The notes under the pieces were generated by a model. The model made no database searches. It saw only the letters and a program-made list of their open reading frames with translations, and had not been told where the DNA came from. A stretch of DNA of 64,000 bases from Tenrec ecaudatus (lineage: Eukaryota; Chordata; Mammalia; Afrosoricida; Tenrecidae), in assembly GCF_050624435.1 (NCBI RefSeq), contig NC_134546.1, forward strand, positions 74,937,700 to 75,001,699, written 5' to 3'. The position numbers and the translations under genes were made by a program. How positions within the stretch are numbered: position 1 is the stretch's first letter; every line of letters begins with the position of its first letter. Of this stretch, positions 19,601 through 30,795 are shown in pieces.

Positions 19601-20159
19601 TGGGCCTGGAATGGCAAAGAATTCATTCTTAGTAGTTTCTTCTTAGTCTGGAAGCCCTGCTGAAACCTGATCACTTTGGATGGCCCTGCTTGCATTTGAA
19701 AAGTTTTTGTATTTGAATCACAACACTACACAAGCCCAGGCACAAAGACAAACTGAAAGAAAAGTGGCTGAAGGAAAAAAAGAAAAGTGGTGGGTGGAAG
19801 GCATGCTTCCCAAGTGGGAATTTCCCCAAGAGACACCCCAGCAGTTAGGGCCACAGAGACACACTTGACAGCATCTGCTGCCATCTGCTGCACCTGACCA
19901 CGTCTCTCCTGCTTTTCACCTGGACGCCTCTGAAACTCAGACACTGATTTCAGGCTCTGCTCCCTGTGTATGATCAGGTGAGCATCAAGATGGGAATTCC
20001 TGAAAATAGCACAGTTGTCCATTTGTCTTCTTCTCCCCTGCTTTCTCCCTCTCCTCACCGCTAAAATTGATTTCCCCCCAATCTGTGGGTTCTGTATTGC
20101 TCTTTTTATGAAACCTTTCTATGTGAACAAGTGTGTATTTTGAGCACGTTCCAGTCAAC

Positions 20160-20420
20160 TAATTGTCCTACACAGAATGTGTTTCCTTTAATATATTTCA
20201 TGTGTTCAGGTCTCTCCTTTCTATTAATATGTTATTGAGAGTGTTAATCAGGAATAAGTGTTAGATATTGTCAAAAGCCTTTTATGCATCTATTAATATG
20301 ATATGATTCTTATTACTTGTCGTATTTATGTGGTTGGTTACATTAAGAGTTTTTCTACTATTGAAACATCCTTGTATCCCTTGTAATAATCCCACTTAGT
20401 CAAATTGAAATATGATCTCA
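20160..20420 (-). repeat. Old L1 ORF2 remnant
   Basis: The plus strand resembles the reverse complement of mammalian L1 ORF2, around TTTTATGCATCTATTAATAT and CATCCTTGTATCCCTTG. Strongly decayed. Confidence 0.5.
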
Positions 20421-20865
20421 AAGTCAGAGATAGGCGCTCTCTGAATCAATCCATCCCATTTCCACAATTGTAAAGATAAACTGGTCTGATCTAATTTATG
20501 ATCTAATTACTCTCCTAAATCAATAGAGCTATGTAATCATCAAATATGTTCCTTTATTGTTAAAACACCAGTATAACACATTCTGTTGTAGAGTGTATTT
20601 TATAATTTTATCCCATATTCTCTGTAGTCATACAATTTTCTTTTAAAGTTTCTCATGCATTAAAATAATAAATAAGGTTTCTTGTACAAATCTACATTTA
20701 TTTAGTTTTGTCCTTCACTATTGAGTCATCTTGCAGGTATACATATTAAAACCATGATTATATTTTTTCCACAAGATTCTGGAATGATTATTACTTTACT
20801 GCTTATTTAAAAAAGAAACACTCTAACATTTCAGTACTTATTGTACATACAGTCCCTGTAGAAGA

Positions 20866-21080
20866 GAGGTTGTTGTTAGCTGTCACTAAGTTAGTTCCAA
20901 ATCATAGTGACCCTATTACCACAGGGAGAAACACTGGCTTGCCTTAAACCATCCTCATAATTGTTCTTATATTTGAGCCCGTTGTCTCACCTTTGTCAAT
21001 CTAAAAAGTTTCCTCTTGTTTGCTGCCCCTACACTTTACCAAGCACCATGGTTGAAGTGATGTATCTCTTGTTTTTTCCT
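20866..21080 (-). repeat. RTE-type LINE 3' fragment
   Basis: It contains TTGTTGTTAGCTGTCACTAA, the reverse of the RTE 3' end, followed by CATAGTGACCCTATTACCAC and TACACTTTACCAAGCACCAT. The family also occurs at 26,215-26,530 (minus) and 30,235-30,795 (plus). Confidence 0.65.
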
Positions 21081-21939
21081 CTGGTTTGCAAATACACAAA
21101 ACTCTAAGGTTTTACTTATATGGAATAAGAAAATGCATTTAAAAGAAGAACAATAAAGTCAGAGCTGCTGTGTGAATTCTGACTCATAGAACCATAGAGA
21201 GCAGAGAAACAGCTCCTTAGGCTTTTGTGTTTCACATTTTATAGAACATGTTTCATCTTTACCACAGCAAGTAGTGTCCTTTTAACAATAGTGCAAAACT
21301 AGACAGGTGATGCAGTGGTTGATTTTCTCAGTCTCAGACATGGATAAGCACCACATGGAAGTGAAAGTGTACTTGACTATCGAAGAGCTGAAGAAAATAT
21401 TCAGTTTGTCTTGTATACAACTGTGTTGATATGGTAGAAGTATATTGTTAATTGTTTTATGTGGCTCTGAGCACAGCTGTGAGATTCTGGTTGTAAGAGA
21501 ATGACATCCTGATCCACTATCACAGTGACTCAGGCGGCACCTTTTACGATGTGGATATTCAATGCTACAGATAGGTTGGTGCTTTTAGCTCAGTGCTGTA
21601 TGAGGTATGTGACTTTGATCATACATCTGATAATAATCTAACCATTTGTCAGGATAAGAATCTGGTGGGTTCCCCCCCCCACTAAGACCTATATATTGCA
21701 TTATTTCCAATTCATCTGAATTCCTTCCTGTATGGTCAGTGTTATGAAGAACAAACTTTCAAATATGTTGGTGGGAATTTAAGCACCAGGAACTACTGAT
21801 TTTGATGTCTCTGCCACATCCATATTAACCTTTGCCACATCCATATTTTCCTGAATAGCTATGCTTAAAGAAGTCTAAGTCCTGACTGAATTTTCACTTA
21901 TGTGTTTCCCGATCACACCCATGACTATGCTTCTCCTAT

Positions 21940-22110
21940 TCCGGGTCCCACTGAGACAGGGCAGAAGGGGCGGTGTCCTAGTCGGAAGTGAGGGTCATAG
22001 CGCGGTAACTACTTGCTGTGCATGGAGTGTGGAGCCAGAGAAGCGCATGCAGCCTGAGTTCTGTGTAGTCCGCACCAGGTTGGGGTCACGTGGTGACCAG
22101 TTGGGGTGAC
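21940..22110. promoter_or_regulatory. Small GC/CpG-rich promoter-like block
   Basis: A local CpG-rich patch contains GGGGCGGTGTC, an ETS-type core TCGGAAGTGA and ATAGCGCGGTAACTAC. It stands out from AT-rich neighbours. Direction is uncertain; possible plus-strand exons follow at 22,330-22,410. No transcript evidence. Confidence 0.35.
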
Positions 22111-22360
22111 CCTGCCTCACATATAAGCTTGGCTGGGGTGCAAGTACCCTCCCCACCCCTCTTGCCCCATGCCGCACCCCTTGTATGATGATATGTGGGA
22201 GGGTGTCCCAGAGACTGGTCCCATCCCCCTGTTTAGGGATTGGTTGGGACTCCTTGTGAGAATCCCTGTTGGAGAAAGGTGGATCCCAGACTGGCTTTGG
22301 GCGTCTGTGTTCCCGATTAGTCGTTTTGCAGGTCTCCCCTAACCCCCCTACATTGTCTCC

Positions 22361-22411
22361 ATACAGCGGTGCCTCCTCCCCGAGACTCCTGGAACATCTT
22401 CAGCTCAAAGG
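22361..22411 (+). other. Possible exon of an unidentified plus-strand gene
   Basis: Acceptor-like TTGTCTCCATACAG ends at about 22,365, and a donor AAAG|GTGAGCC follows at about 22,412. The open frame between reads GASSPRLLEHLQLK. An alternative acceptor TTTTGCAG lies at about 22,331. I do not recognise the protein. The splice signals are good, but the evidence is only two consensus sites. Confidence 0.25.
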
Positions 22412-23435
22412 TGAGCCCTGGGTCCCTTTCTTCTCTCGCTATGAAGAAGTGAACGCTATTCAGGAAGCGAGTGGCTGCAGCTGGTGCACAGAACATTAGG
22501 GCTTCCTCCTGAGGTTTGCCCAGTGTTGTCACCTGTGCAGTAACTTTCTCAAGGAGCGGGTCGGGGGGAGAACCCGGTCTGGAAACACCCTGGCTCCTTG
22601 CCAGCCAGTAGGGCGTCTGCGGGGAGTACACCCAGACTTGAGGGTGTTGAAGTGATATTCCAGCGCACCCACGTGCATTGAGATATGATTGGCATTCCCA
22701 GGTAGCTGGCCTAAGTCCTTCCAAGACTCGGGTCCTCAAGGGAGGTGACCCAGTGTGGTGGCTATCAGTCAACAGTCTGGCAGGTGGCAAGTGAAAGGAG
22801 AAAGAGATGGGCCCAGCTGTAAAAAGATGGGGTTCAGTGAGCAGGAACTCAGCCAAAGTGAAGGCCACTCTTTCTTTGGGAAAGTGTATAGGTCTCCATA
22901 GAAGGGCAAGACCCCTCAAGTACGGAAGATGTCCGGGTCCCACATCCAGTCTTCAAAAATTGTGCCTATTGTTTCTTTAATTTTTACAAAACCCCGGTTT
23001 TTTTTTAAACAGGAGAAAGAAGCTGGAGGAAACGTTCTTTGTGGAGGGCAGACAGCTGGAGAGAAGGTTTCTTTAAGAGGGACAGGAGAAAATTGCCATC
23101 AATAATGAATTGCTTTTCATGCAGAGCAGGTAGCCAGTAAAAGACAGCCAGGCAGTTGAACTGGATCCACATTTCTGCAAATCTGTTAGTGTGGGGGACT
23201 GTGGCAGCTGCTCCTGCTTGTTGCCCAAAGGGAAATTTCTGTTTCTGTTTCCTCTGGAAAAGTTTCTAGTAGCTTGTCCTATGTTTAGACTTATGCCGAC
23301 TCCATTTTAACAGTGTATTCCCACCTGGAGTCATTTTATCTCTATTTTAATGAAAATTCTCTGAGTGTGTTGCTTGGTTTGGGGGCTTCTTTTGGGTTTG
23401 GTTTTTGAATAAGCGGTTTTAGAAAAAGTTCCAGC

Positions 23436-23500
23436 TTTAACAAAGCCATGACCCAGATCCAGGAGGCCATAGAGTTGCTCAAGGAAATCATCCAGGTGCA
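23436..23500 (+). other. Possible coiled-coil exon, unidentified
   Basis: An open frame reads FNKAMTQIQEAIELLKEIIQ, amphipathic and coding-like, after a weak acceptor (AAAAGTTCCAG) and before CAG|GTGCAG. It shares orientation with the piece at 25,034-25,103, but their phases do not fit a direct splice. Possible exon or exon relic; function unknown. Confidence 0.25.
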
Positions 23501-23589
23501 GCGTGGCTCTGCCAGTGAGAGACTGAGGGGCTGGCCCTGGTGCCCCATACCACTCCCTGAATACATGCTCACATGACAAGAGGCAGCAC

Positions 23590-23755
23590 TCCCCTCCAAA
23601 TTCACTGCCAGAGATTCTGACCCAGTGACCCTGTGGACAGGGTAGAGCTGCCTCTCTGGGTTTCCCAGACTGTAACTCATCACAGGCATAGAAAGCCTCA
23701 TCTTTTTCCAGCCAGTAGTTTCCAGCTGATGGCTTTATGGATAGAAGCCCAGCAT
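23590..23755 (-). repeat. AfroSINE-type element, minus orientation
   Basis: The plus strand carries the reverse of the family tail and body: ATTCTGACCCAGTGACCCTG, then GGGTAGAGCTGCCTCTCTGG and CCAGACTGTAACTCATCACA. The long minus-strand open frame over 23,331-23,771 is mostly this SINE. Confidence 0.7.
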
Positions 23756-23759
23756 GCAA

Positions 23760-25030
23760 CCCACCAGACACCAGGACACCTGCTCTCTACTGTAGTCTTA
23801 ATTCTCCACCTCCCGATCTAGCGGTTCTAGGAAAGCTCATCTCCACGCCACATGGGACTTCCTACAGCCCCCTGGCCAGGGGGAAGTTCTGCTCCAGTCC
23901 CTGCATGAATTTGGAGGGTGATTCATGTGCAGAGACCTGCTCTTGTTCATTCCGTGAAGGTTCACACTGTACTTTCAAGATGCCAGCTCCTATGTAGAGA
24001 CCAAAGCCCTCCAACATGTCTGTGTAGGCTGATAGGTCCCTACAGTGAGAATTCTACAGATACAGATCAAATTCTAGCCTTCTATTCTCTAGCTGATTTC
24101 CTTGGGAAAGTCTTTGAGCCTCCTTGGGCCTCTAGTGGTTGGTCTTTAACGTGAGCCTGATGTTTGCATTGAGGGTTAAGTGACTCAGTGCAGGTCTGGC
24201 GTGCAGTCTGTGGCTGCTGCTGTGATCTGTGCCGCCGGGGACCGAGAGGTGTGCACACACATCCTAATGATGCTGGGCTGGGTGGAAATGAAGGTCATGG
24301 GGCACTTACAGCTGAGGGTGAAGGTGCAGGAACGTTGCTGGGGCCTGTCCTCCCTTTCAAATGCCTCAGGGACACAGCCATTTGAAAGGACAAGAAGAAG
24401 GAGCTGGACACAGGCCAGCCAGGTCCTGGTGCTAACCGGGCTCCAAGAACTCCTTGCGACACTGGGTTGAAGTCTGGTCCCACTTTCCCTGTTCCAAGAA
24501 CTCATATCAGGCTTCCTGATGAGGGAAGAGAACCTTTGGAAGGAGTTTAGCAGAGCAGTGACATGGTCAGGACAATAATAGGTATGTCACTGGGGCTTCA
24601 GTGTGGAGCCTGGTATAGGGACTTGGAGAAAGGGTGCAGGTGTGGATGCAGCCAGAGCAGGTAAGAGGTTGTTGGGATAGTTCAAGAATGTGGTGTGGCC
24701 ATGGCCAAGGGAAAGGAGTGGGGGCTGATGGGAGATATTGGGGCCATTTTGGGTTGGGGGCAGATGGTGGGAAGTGCTGACAGGATTTGTTAGCATATAG
24801 GGTGAAAGAATGCAGCTGACATTCAACTTTGTGATGTGGGCATCAGAACAGATGGGACCGAGGGGATAGTTTTAGGAGGGGAAGATGATGGAGTCAAGCT
24901 TGGAGACCAGGCTGTGGATCAGGAGGCAGGATGTGGGCATCTTATGCAGGCATTTGCATTGCTTACCTGAGGAAGGGCCCCAGGAATAACTTGCTAAGTT
25001 GACTGGCTGGGTCTTTTCCCTCCATGTTGC
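23760..25030. other. Gene-free or intronic interval, G+C-moderate
   Basis: No repeat or exon I can name with confidence. The sequence is G-rich with few stops in several frames, which explains the many short open frames. It may be an intron of the unidentified plus-strand gene. Confidence 0.35.
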
Positions 25031-25033
25031 AGC

Positions 25034-25103
25034 AAGCTCTCCCAAATGACGAAGCAGCTGGACTGCGACCTGGAGAAAATTGAGAACAAAGAAGACCCTA
25101 CCG
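25034..25103 (+). other. Possible exon following a strong acceptor, unidentified
   Basis: The acceptor CTTTTCCCTCCATGTTGCAG ends at 25,033. The downstream frame reads KLSQMTKQLDCDLEKIENKE, charged and helical. No clear donor closes it, and the open frame drifts into low-complexity sequence. It could be a terminal coding exon or relic of the same gene as the pieces at 22.4 and 23.4 kb. I do not recognise the family. Confidence 0.3.
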
Positions 25104-25444
25104 TAGCCATGCTTCCCAATTACCTCTCATTCCTGCAAGGTGGGGCTGGCTGCAAGAGGGTGTGGAGTTTCGGGGGTAGGGAGTGTGTGGGGCCTTTGCT
25201 GGCTCCTGGACAACTACAGGTGTTGGTAGCTCTGCTTTGAGTGAGCATGGGGCCTGGGGAACACTGGTCACCCCAGAGGACCATGTTATTCCAGCTTTCA
25301 GCAAGGTACTGGTCCTGGTCAGGCAGGTGCAAGAGCAGGCCAGCAAACAAATCAGCAGCAAAAAATAGCCCCAGCGATGACTGCAAATAAAATTGAAAAT
25401 AATGGAAGTTTCCCACAAACTTCTTGAAGCCCCCTTGTATATCC

Positions 25445-25925
25445 ATCACACAACTTTTGCCTGTTTATTATTTCCAGGTTTTAGCCTTATTGACAGCAAT
25501 TACAAGAATCTGCTTGCTAGCTAACATTCCATGATCCATGTAGTTTCTCCATCACCCCTTCCCTCCACCCCCCACTTTCTCTAGCCTGATCCTAGTAACT
25601 ATTAATAAACTTTGATATCTAAACATTTGCCTTTCCTTGTCTTTTTATATATGTGAAGTCATACAATATGTGTCCTTTTGTGATTGGCTTGTTTCATTCA
25701 GCATGTCTTCAAGCTCTGCCCTTACTGTATCCAGATTTCATTTCTTCTACTGGCACAGCAGTACTTATATTTACATTTTATTTGCATGTTCATCTGTGGA
25801 TGAACATTTATCTTATTGGAGCTATCTGGTTATTGCTGACATTCCTGTCATGAACAATGGTATGCCCGTCCCTCTTTGAGGATCTGCTTTCAAGTCTTTT
25901 GGGTCTATACACAATCAGAGTGGAT
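25445..25925 (-). repeat. Old L1 3' end remnant, minus orientation
   Basis: The sequence resembles the classic eutherian L1M 3' region in reverse: CATCACCCCTTCCCTCCACC, GTGAAGTCATACAATATGTG, GCATGTTCATCTGTGGATGA and CTTTTGGGTCTATACAC. Confidence 0.65.
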
Positions 25926-25929
25926 GTCT

Positions 25930-26200
25930 CTGTTCATCTATCAGTTAGTCAGATTGTGATGGCTTGTGTCATGCTGGAAGCTATGCCAGCTGCTTTCTCA
26001 AATACCACCCATGGTAGTCAGGATTCAGAGTTTTCAGACTCACACAGACTAAGGTTGAGAGGCAGACCACCTCTGAAACATTAGCTACTGAAAACAGTAT
26101 GAATAGCAGCAGATCATCATCTGATGCAGTGCCAGAAGATGATCCCTCAGGTAGGACGACACTCAAACTAGGATTAGGGAAGAGTTGCCACCTCAAAAAA
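25930..26200 (+). repeat. RTE-type LINE fragment, plus orientation
   Basis: It carries GCTGGAAGCTATGCCAGCTG, then CTTTCTCAAATACCACCCAT and the AGTGCCAGAAGATGATCCCT block typical of the Afrotherian RTE. Confidence 0.65.
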
Positions 26201-26214
26201 ATAGGTCCTCAGAG

Positions 26215-26530
26215 TTCCTCAAGTTGGCGCCAACTCATAGTCACTTTGTGTACAAAACACTGGTCATTTCTGGGCCATCCCTACACTTGTGTTTGAGCCC
26301 ACATGACAGCCACTGTTATGCAGGATCTTCCTCTTTTCAATGATCCTCCATTTTACCTAGTGTGATAACCTTTTCCAGTAACTGGTCTTTCCTGATGACA
26401 TGTCTAAATACGTGAGACTAAGGCTTATCATCCTCATGTCTTAGGAGTATTCTGGCTGTTCTTCCTCCAAGATGGATATGGTTTATTCTTCTTACAGGTC
26501 ACTTCCAATATTCTAAGTAGAGTTGACCTT
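26215..26530 (-). repeat. RTE-type LINE 3' fragment, minus orientation
   Basis: The plus strand begins CAAGTTGGCGCCAACTCATA and passes through the GGGCCATCCCTACACTTGTG and TAACTGGTCTTTCCTGATGA blocks in the reversed RTE order. It directly follows the plus-oriented RTE piece, giving an inverted arrangement. Confidence 0.7.
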
Positions 26531-26541
26531 AATGATCTAGT

Positions 26542-26756
26542 CAGCAGTTCTCAACCTGTGGGTCGCGACCCCTTTGGGGGGGTCAAATGACCCTTTCACG
26601 GGTATTAAGTAACCCTTTTACAAGGGTTGCCCAATTCATAACTAGCAAAATTACAGTTATGAAGTAGCAATGAAATTCATTTTATGGTTGGGTGGTTCAG
26701 CACAACATCAGGGACTGTGTTAAGGGTCACGACATTAGAAAGGTTGAGAACCACTG
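26542..26756 (+). mobile_element. SPIN-like non-autonomous hAT element
   Basis: Left terminus CAGCAGTTCTCAACCTGTGG with GGTCGCGACCCC; right terminus AAAGGTTGAGAACCACTG. The interior includes a duplicated ACCCTTT-ACAAGGGTTGCC piece and ATGAAGTAGCAATGAAATTC. About 215 bp. Flanking octamers do not match convincingly. Confidence 0.85.
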
Positions 26757-27365
26757 ATTGAGATGAAGCAAGTCTTTTCATGACCTTCCTTGGGTAATAT
26801 GGCATAACTCAAACTGAGAAGAAACCATTGAAACATCCATTAATCATGATGTGGCATGTACAAAATATGAGTCTTGGAAAACTTGAAGTCATTAAAAATG
26901 GATTTGCACGGGCCATTTTGAATCATGCAGTCATATGGTTTACTATGCTAGGAAGTAAGAATTGAAGAGGAATGACATTGTTTTTTTTAATTTGCCTTTG
27001 GTTCCCCTTAGAGACATCTTTGTGAATTAATGGTGGAGAATCTTATTGATTATCACCTTGGAGCATAAGAATATTCTGTTAATAAGTGTCATTGATTAGA
27101 GCCTAACACCAATTTTTAAGACATTCTTGAGGGATGGGTATTGGACCAGTGTAGCCTAACTGCACATTACAATAGCTGAGTTATTCACCTGTACAGAATT
27201 AATCCTTACATGACTGGAAGCTATTTACACAAACAATGGGGTTGGTCAGCAGGCAAAATTTATAATAATGTTCACTGACAATGTAAATCACAGGTCTGCC
27301 AGAATGATATATATCTTAATAGATCAAGTAAGATATTAATGTACTAAGTCAATCTTAGTACATGC
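26757..27365. other. Probable old ERV-L internal or unassigned sequence
   Basis: No open frame of note. It precedes the ERV-L dUTPase segment and may be its decayed upstream pol region; I cannot support a domain call. Confidence 0.3.
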
Positions 27366-28193
27366 TCTACACCAGCGGTCAATATATGGTGCTGTGTCTC
27401 CAATAGCCAGAATTCATGGGTCCAAGAACCAAAGGGTGGAAGCTGGAATGGTACCACTCACTATTACTCCTAGTGATCCACTTGCAGCATTTTTGCTTCC
27501 TGTCCCAGCAACCCTGTGTTCCTCAGGCCTGGAGGTCCTGGTCCCGAGGGAAGGAACTCTCCCACCTGGAAACACAGCATGGATTTCACTGAACTGACAG
27601 CGGATAATGTCCCCTACCCACTTTGGGCTTCTCAGTCCTTTGAATAAACAGGTCAGGAAGGCTGTCACTGTACTAAGTGGTGTGATTGATCCTGATTACC
27701 AAGGAGAAATTGGACTGGTACTACATAATGGAGGTAAAGAAGAATATGTCTGGAATCCAGGAGATCCCATAGGCCGACTCTTAGTGCTACCATGCACTGT
27801 GATTAAAGTAAATTGTAAATTACAGTAACCAAATCCTGACAGGACTTATAATGACCCAGACCCCTCAGGAATGAAGACCTGGGTCACTCTACCAGGCAAA
27901 AAAAACACAGCCAGCTGAGGTGCTTGCTGAGGGCAAAGGTAACACAGAATTGGTAGTAGTAGAAGGTCATTCTATATATCAATTATGACCACGTGATCAA
28001 TTGCAAAAGCAAGGTTTGTAATTGTCAATGTATTCTCTTTTTATGTGCTTATTGCATATCTTTCCTTAGTTCAGGTATGATAAATCAGATACAATTGGAC
28101 TCAGTGTGTTTTTATTTATATGTATGATAGATGATTGATGATAAGTATAAGTGTGATTTCATCGATGTCTGGAAAGGTTGGCAAGAGGTGGAT
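27366..28193 (+). pseudogene. ERV-L (class III endogenous retrovirus) 3' internal region with dUTPase domain, decayed
   Basis: dUTPase hydrolyses dUTP; ERV-L carries the domain at the 3' end of pol. The plus-strand frame from 27,394 encodes the start of the domain (SSGLEVLVPREGTLPPGN). After a stop at 27,595-27,597 it continues with HFGLLSPLN and the substrate-pocket motif GVIDPDYQGEIGLVLHNGG, then GDPIGRLLVLP. The canonical Arg-Ser-Ser motif is replaced (SPLNKQ), as expected of ERV-L. The rest (27,830-28,193) is out of frame. The 3' LTR follows directly. This is an ancient, non-functional remnant. Confidence 0.82.
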
Positions 28194-28729
28194 TGCGATA
28201 GTTTATTGTGCCAGCCTGGCTAATAAACACAAGTGGGATTAATTGAAGGCCTGAGAGATAAGTGACTCAGTGAGCCTCGTCTATCTTGTCTCTTCCTCTT
28301 TGATCATCGGACCAGTGTGCAGCTGCCTTGCTTGTTCTGTGCCTCAATTTAGAGGCTACACTACCTGTGGGACGCACAGCCAGTGGACTGTGTCACTGTA
28401 AGTTGAGGTCCCTTTAAGCCCACACGATTGGAATGTACATCTCTAGAGCTGGGGACTGAAAGTTTGTGACAGTTAGTGACTTGACATGCTGTTTGATGCC
28501 TAGGCATATACAGCCCAGCTCTCTCTACAGAGGTGGAACTGGCGGCCCTCAAGACTTAAAGGACGGCTAGTGTCTCCCAACTCTCTCAGGGAAGTGAGTT
28601 GCACTGAGTCATTTGTACTGCTTTATAATTTAGCAGTTCATTTCTTGTGTTATATATCTATCTTTATAAATATATATAGAAAATTACTAGCAAACTGGTT
28701 TTGTCTCTCTAGAGAACCCTAACACAACA
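28194..28729 (+). mobile_element. ERV-L LTR (MLT2-like), 3' LTR of the preceding element
   Basis: It starts TGCGATAGTTTATTGTGCCA (expected TGTGATAG) and ends CTCTAGAGAACCCTAACACA followed by ACA, the typical ERV-L LTR end. About 536 bp. A second LTR of the family is at 39,681-40,193. Confidence 0.8.
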
Positions 28730-29056
28730 TTTAATACATAGTCTTTACATATAATATTTAATATTAGAGTAAATCGGATATTTTTAAGATATAAATAACC
28801 TCAAGCCACATTAAAGATAAATATCTTTTTTCACAAGACATTTAATTTAAGGAAGTTATATGTTATAAAGGAAGTTATTTACCAGACCGCACTCCACCAC
28901 TGTCCGTAACTCTTGGCATGGTTGGCGAAAGTACTCCAACTGAATCATGCTCATCCATGCCGCTCAAACCCATGCTGAGCTCTTCATAAAACTTTATCAC
29001 CTCCCATCCCCTTGGATAAAATAGCTATTGTGTGTTAAGAAATGACTGCTGTTTCC

Positions 29057-29232
29057 AAGGTCCCAAGTATAAAGAAAGTGTTTTGGAAATGATGATGGCA
29101 ACATATGTTCTTGATACAATTGATGTATGGATTGTTATGAGCACTGTAAGAGTTCCCAATGAAATGGTTTATGTTTTTTTTTAATTTTTAAAGAAATAAA
29201 CAAAACAAAAAACTGAAAGAGGAAAAAAAAAA
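29057..29232 (+). mobile_element. 5'-truncated L1 tail, older subfamily
   Basis: It covers the last part of the L1 3' UTR (TGATGATGGCAACATATGTT to AATGAAATGGTTTATG) plus an A-rich tail. Flanks AAGAAATGACTGCTGTT and AAGAAATGATTATGGTT look like a diverged target duplication. The paralogous site near 12,855 has no insertion. Confidence 0.75.
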
Positions 29233-30234
29233 GAAATGATTATGGTTGTGGGAATCCATTAAAGGCCCATAGTAATATGCACAGCAGAGTGTGGTAGCCA
29301 GAGAAACTTCTTTAGAAGTGGACAACAAGGGACAGAGGGACATGAGCAGCAAATCCTAGAAGTGACTTTGTCAATGCACTGAGAGCCTTAACTAGGTAAC
29401 AAGCCCAAGGGATGTTTATTTTCTCTTCTCTGAAGCTCTTGTGTTTAAGGATACCCAATGCTAAAACCTTTGTAAAAGACTATAACTTACACTCAAGGAA
29501 TGGCTAGGGGTAGGTAGATAGGTGATGCCAAGACCCAGGTTGAGGGCAGAAGCTTAAAAGTACATGAGATGGATCAAGGAAAGATATGACTTAGTCATTA
29601 TGTCATCTCGGCCTAGAGCATGGGTTTCAATCTCTCCAAGTAATGCTGACCGATGATAAATAACACAAACTGTGGGAGAGGGCTTATCAATTTGGGTTAG
29701 GATGTCCCATCCATAGCCTTGGACTTCTAGGGAGGGGGGAGAAAGCTAGTGTGGAAGACTGGAGGGGTAGGATGACAAAATCAGTGCGGAGGAAAGAGGC
29801 TATGCTGTGATAAAGTAGGCAGCATTAGCCTGAGTGGCTACTTGGATATCATTGGCATTGCCCTCTTGCAAGCCCCAGAGAGTTTCTAAGGCAAGGTGTT
29901 ATAAAGTGGCAGTTATTTGACAGGGGTGTAGATTAGTGCCCCTATAAAACTAATCTGCAAATCAGGCTACTAGAAAAATACACACTTTATTTTTGACTGT
30001 CTCCTGCCAGTCATCATGAATATCTGAAATGTAAGCCTCACCATTCCCCTAGGTCTTAAGTCCAGGTTTCACTCTCAGAGCTCTGAGACAGGCGGGTTGA
30101 AGAACAAGGTTGGATACCAAGCCCCTCCTTGATCAAAGTTCTTAATCTAAGCTTGAGTAAAATTTAACTCCTTCCAGAAAAATGGTTAACTTATGGGCAA
30201 AAAAAAAACAAGAAAACAAAAAACCCCGAATGGT

Positions 30235-30795
30235 GAAAGTAACCTCAAGAGATCAATAGATATATTGCATTGGATAAATCTGCTGGAGAATGCCTCTTTA
30301 GAGTGATGAAAATCAAAGATATTATTTTGAAGCCTGGGTTCACCTGACCCAAACATGCTATTGTCTATGGCTTCATATGCATTTGAAAGATGGACACTGA
30401 ATAAGGAATGTTGAACAAGAATCACTGTGTTTGAATCATAGTGCTGGCCAAGAATATCCCAGGTACCATGGGCATTCAAAGTAAAACAAGTCTGTCTTGG
30501 CAGAAGTAATGTCAGACTGCTACTTAGAGGTAAGGATGGTGAGTGTTCAAATTATGTACTTTAGACATGTATCAAAGAGAACAGTCCCGGGGGTAGGACA
30601 TTATGTTTGGTAACAAAGAGGGGCAGTGAAAAATAGGAATTTCTCTACTAAATGGATTAACAAAGTCACTGTCCCAATGGGTTCATCCTAAATCATGAGG
30701 ATGGCACAGGAGAGTGCAGTGTTTTGTTCGGTTGTGCACTCTGTCCCTGTGAGATGGAATTAACTTAATGACAGTTAACATAACAACAGCCTCAG
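30235..30795 (+). repeat. RTE-type LINE 3' part, plus orientation
   Basis: It reads like decayed RTE reverse-transcriptase 3' coding sequence: TTGCATTGGATAAATCTGCT, a GCCTGGGTTCACCTGACCC block, GAAAGATGGACACTGAATAA, then GAGATGGAATTAACTTAATG at the end. Confidence 0.7.

Larger units (their letters stand above)
19601..21900. other. Gene-free interval with L1 and RTE remnants
   Basis: No exon recognised. It contains a minus-oriented L1 ORF2 remnant near 20,160-20,420 and a minus-oriented RTE piece near 20,866-21,080. The rest is AT-rich with nothing I can support. Confidence 0.5.

Noticed and set aside
22317..22943. 208-residue minus-strand frame, the longest uninterrupted one outside the zinc-finger exons
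   Set aside because: No recognisable domain, good splice-like signals lie on the opposite strand, and the region is stop-poor because it is GC-rich. I could not support it as a gene.
23331..23771. 146-residue minus-strand frame
   Set aside because: Mostly an AfroSINE in reverse, joined to the complement of a possible plus-strand exon; no motif.
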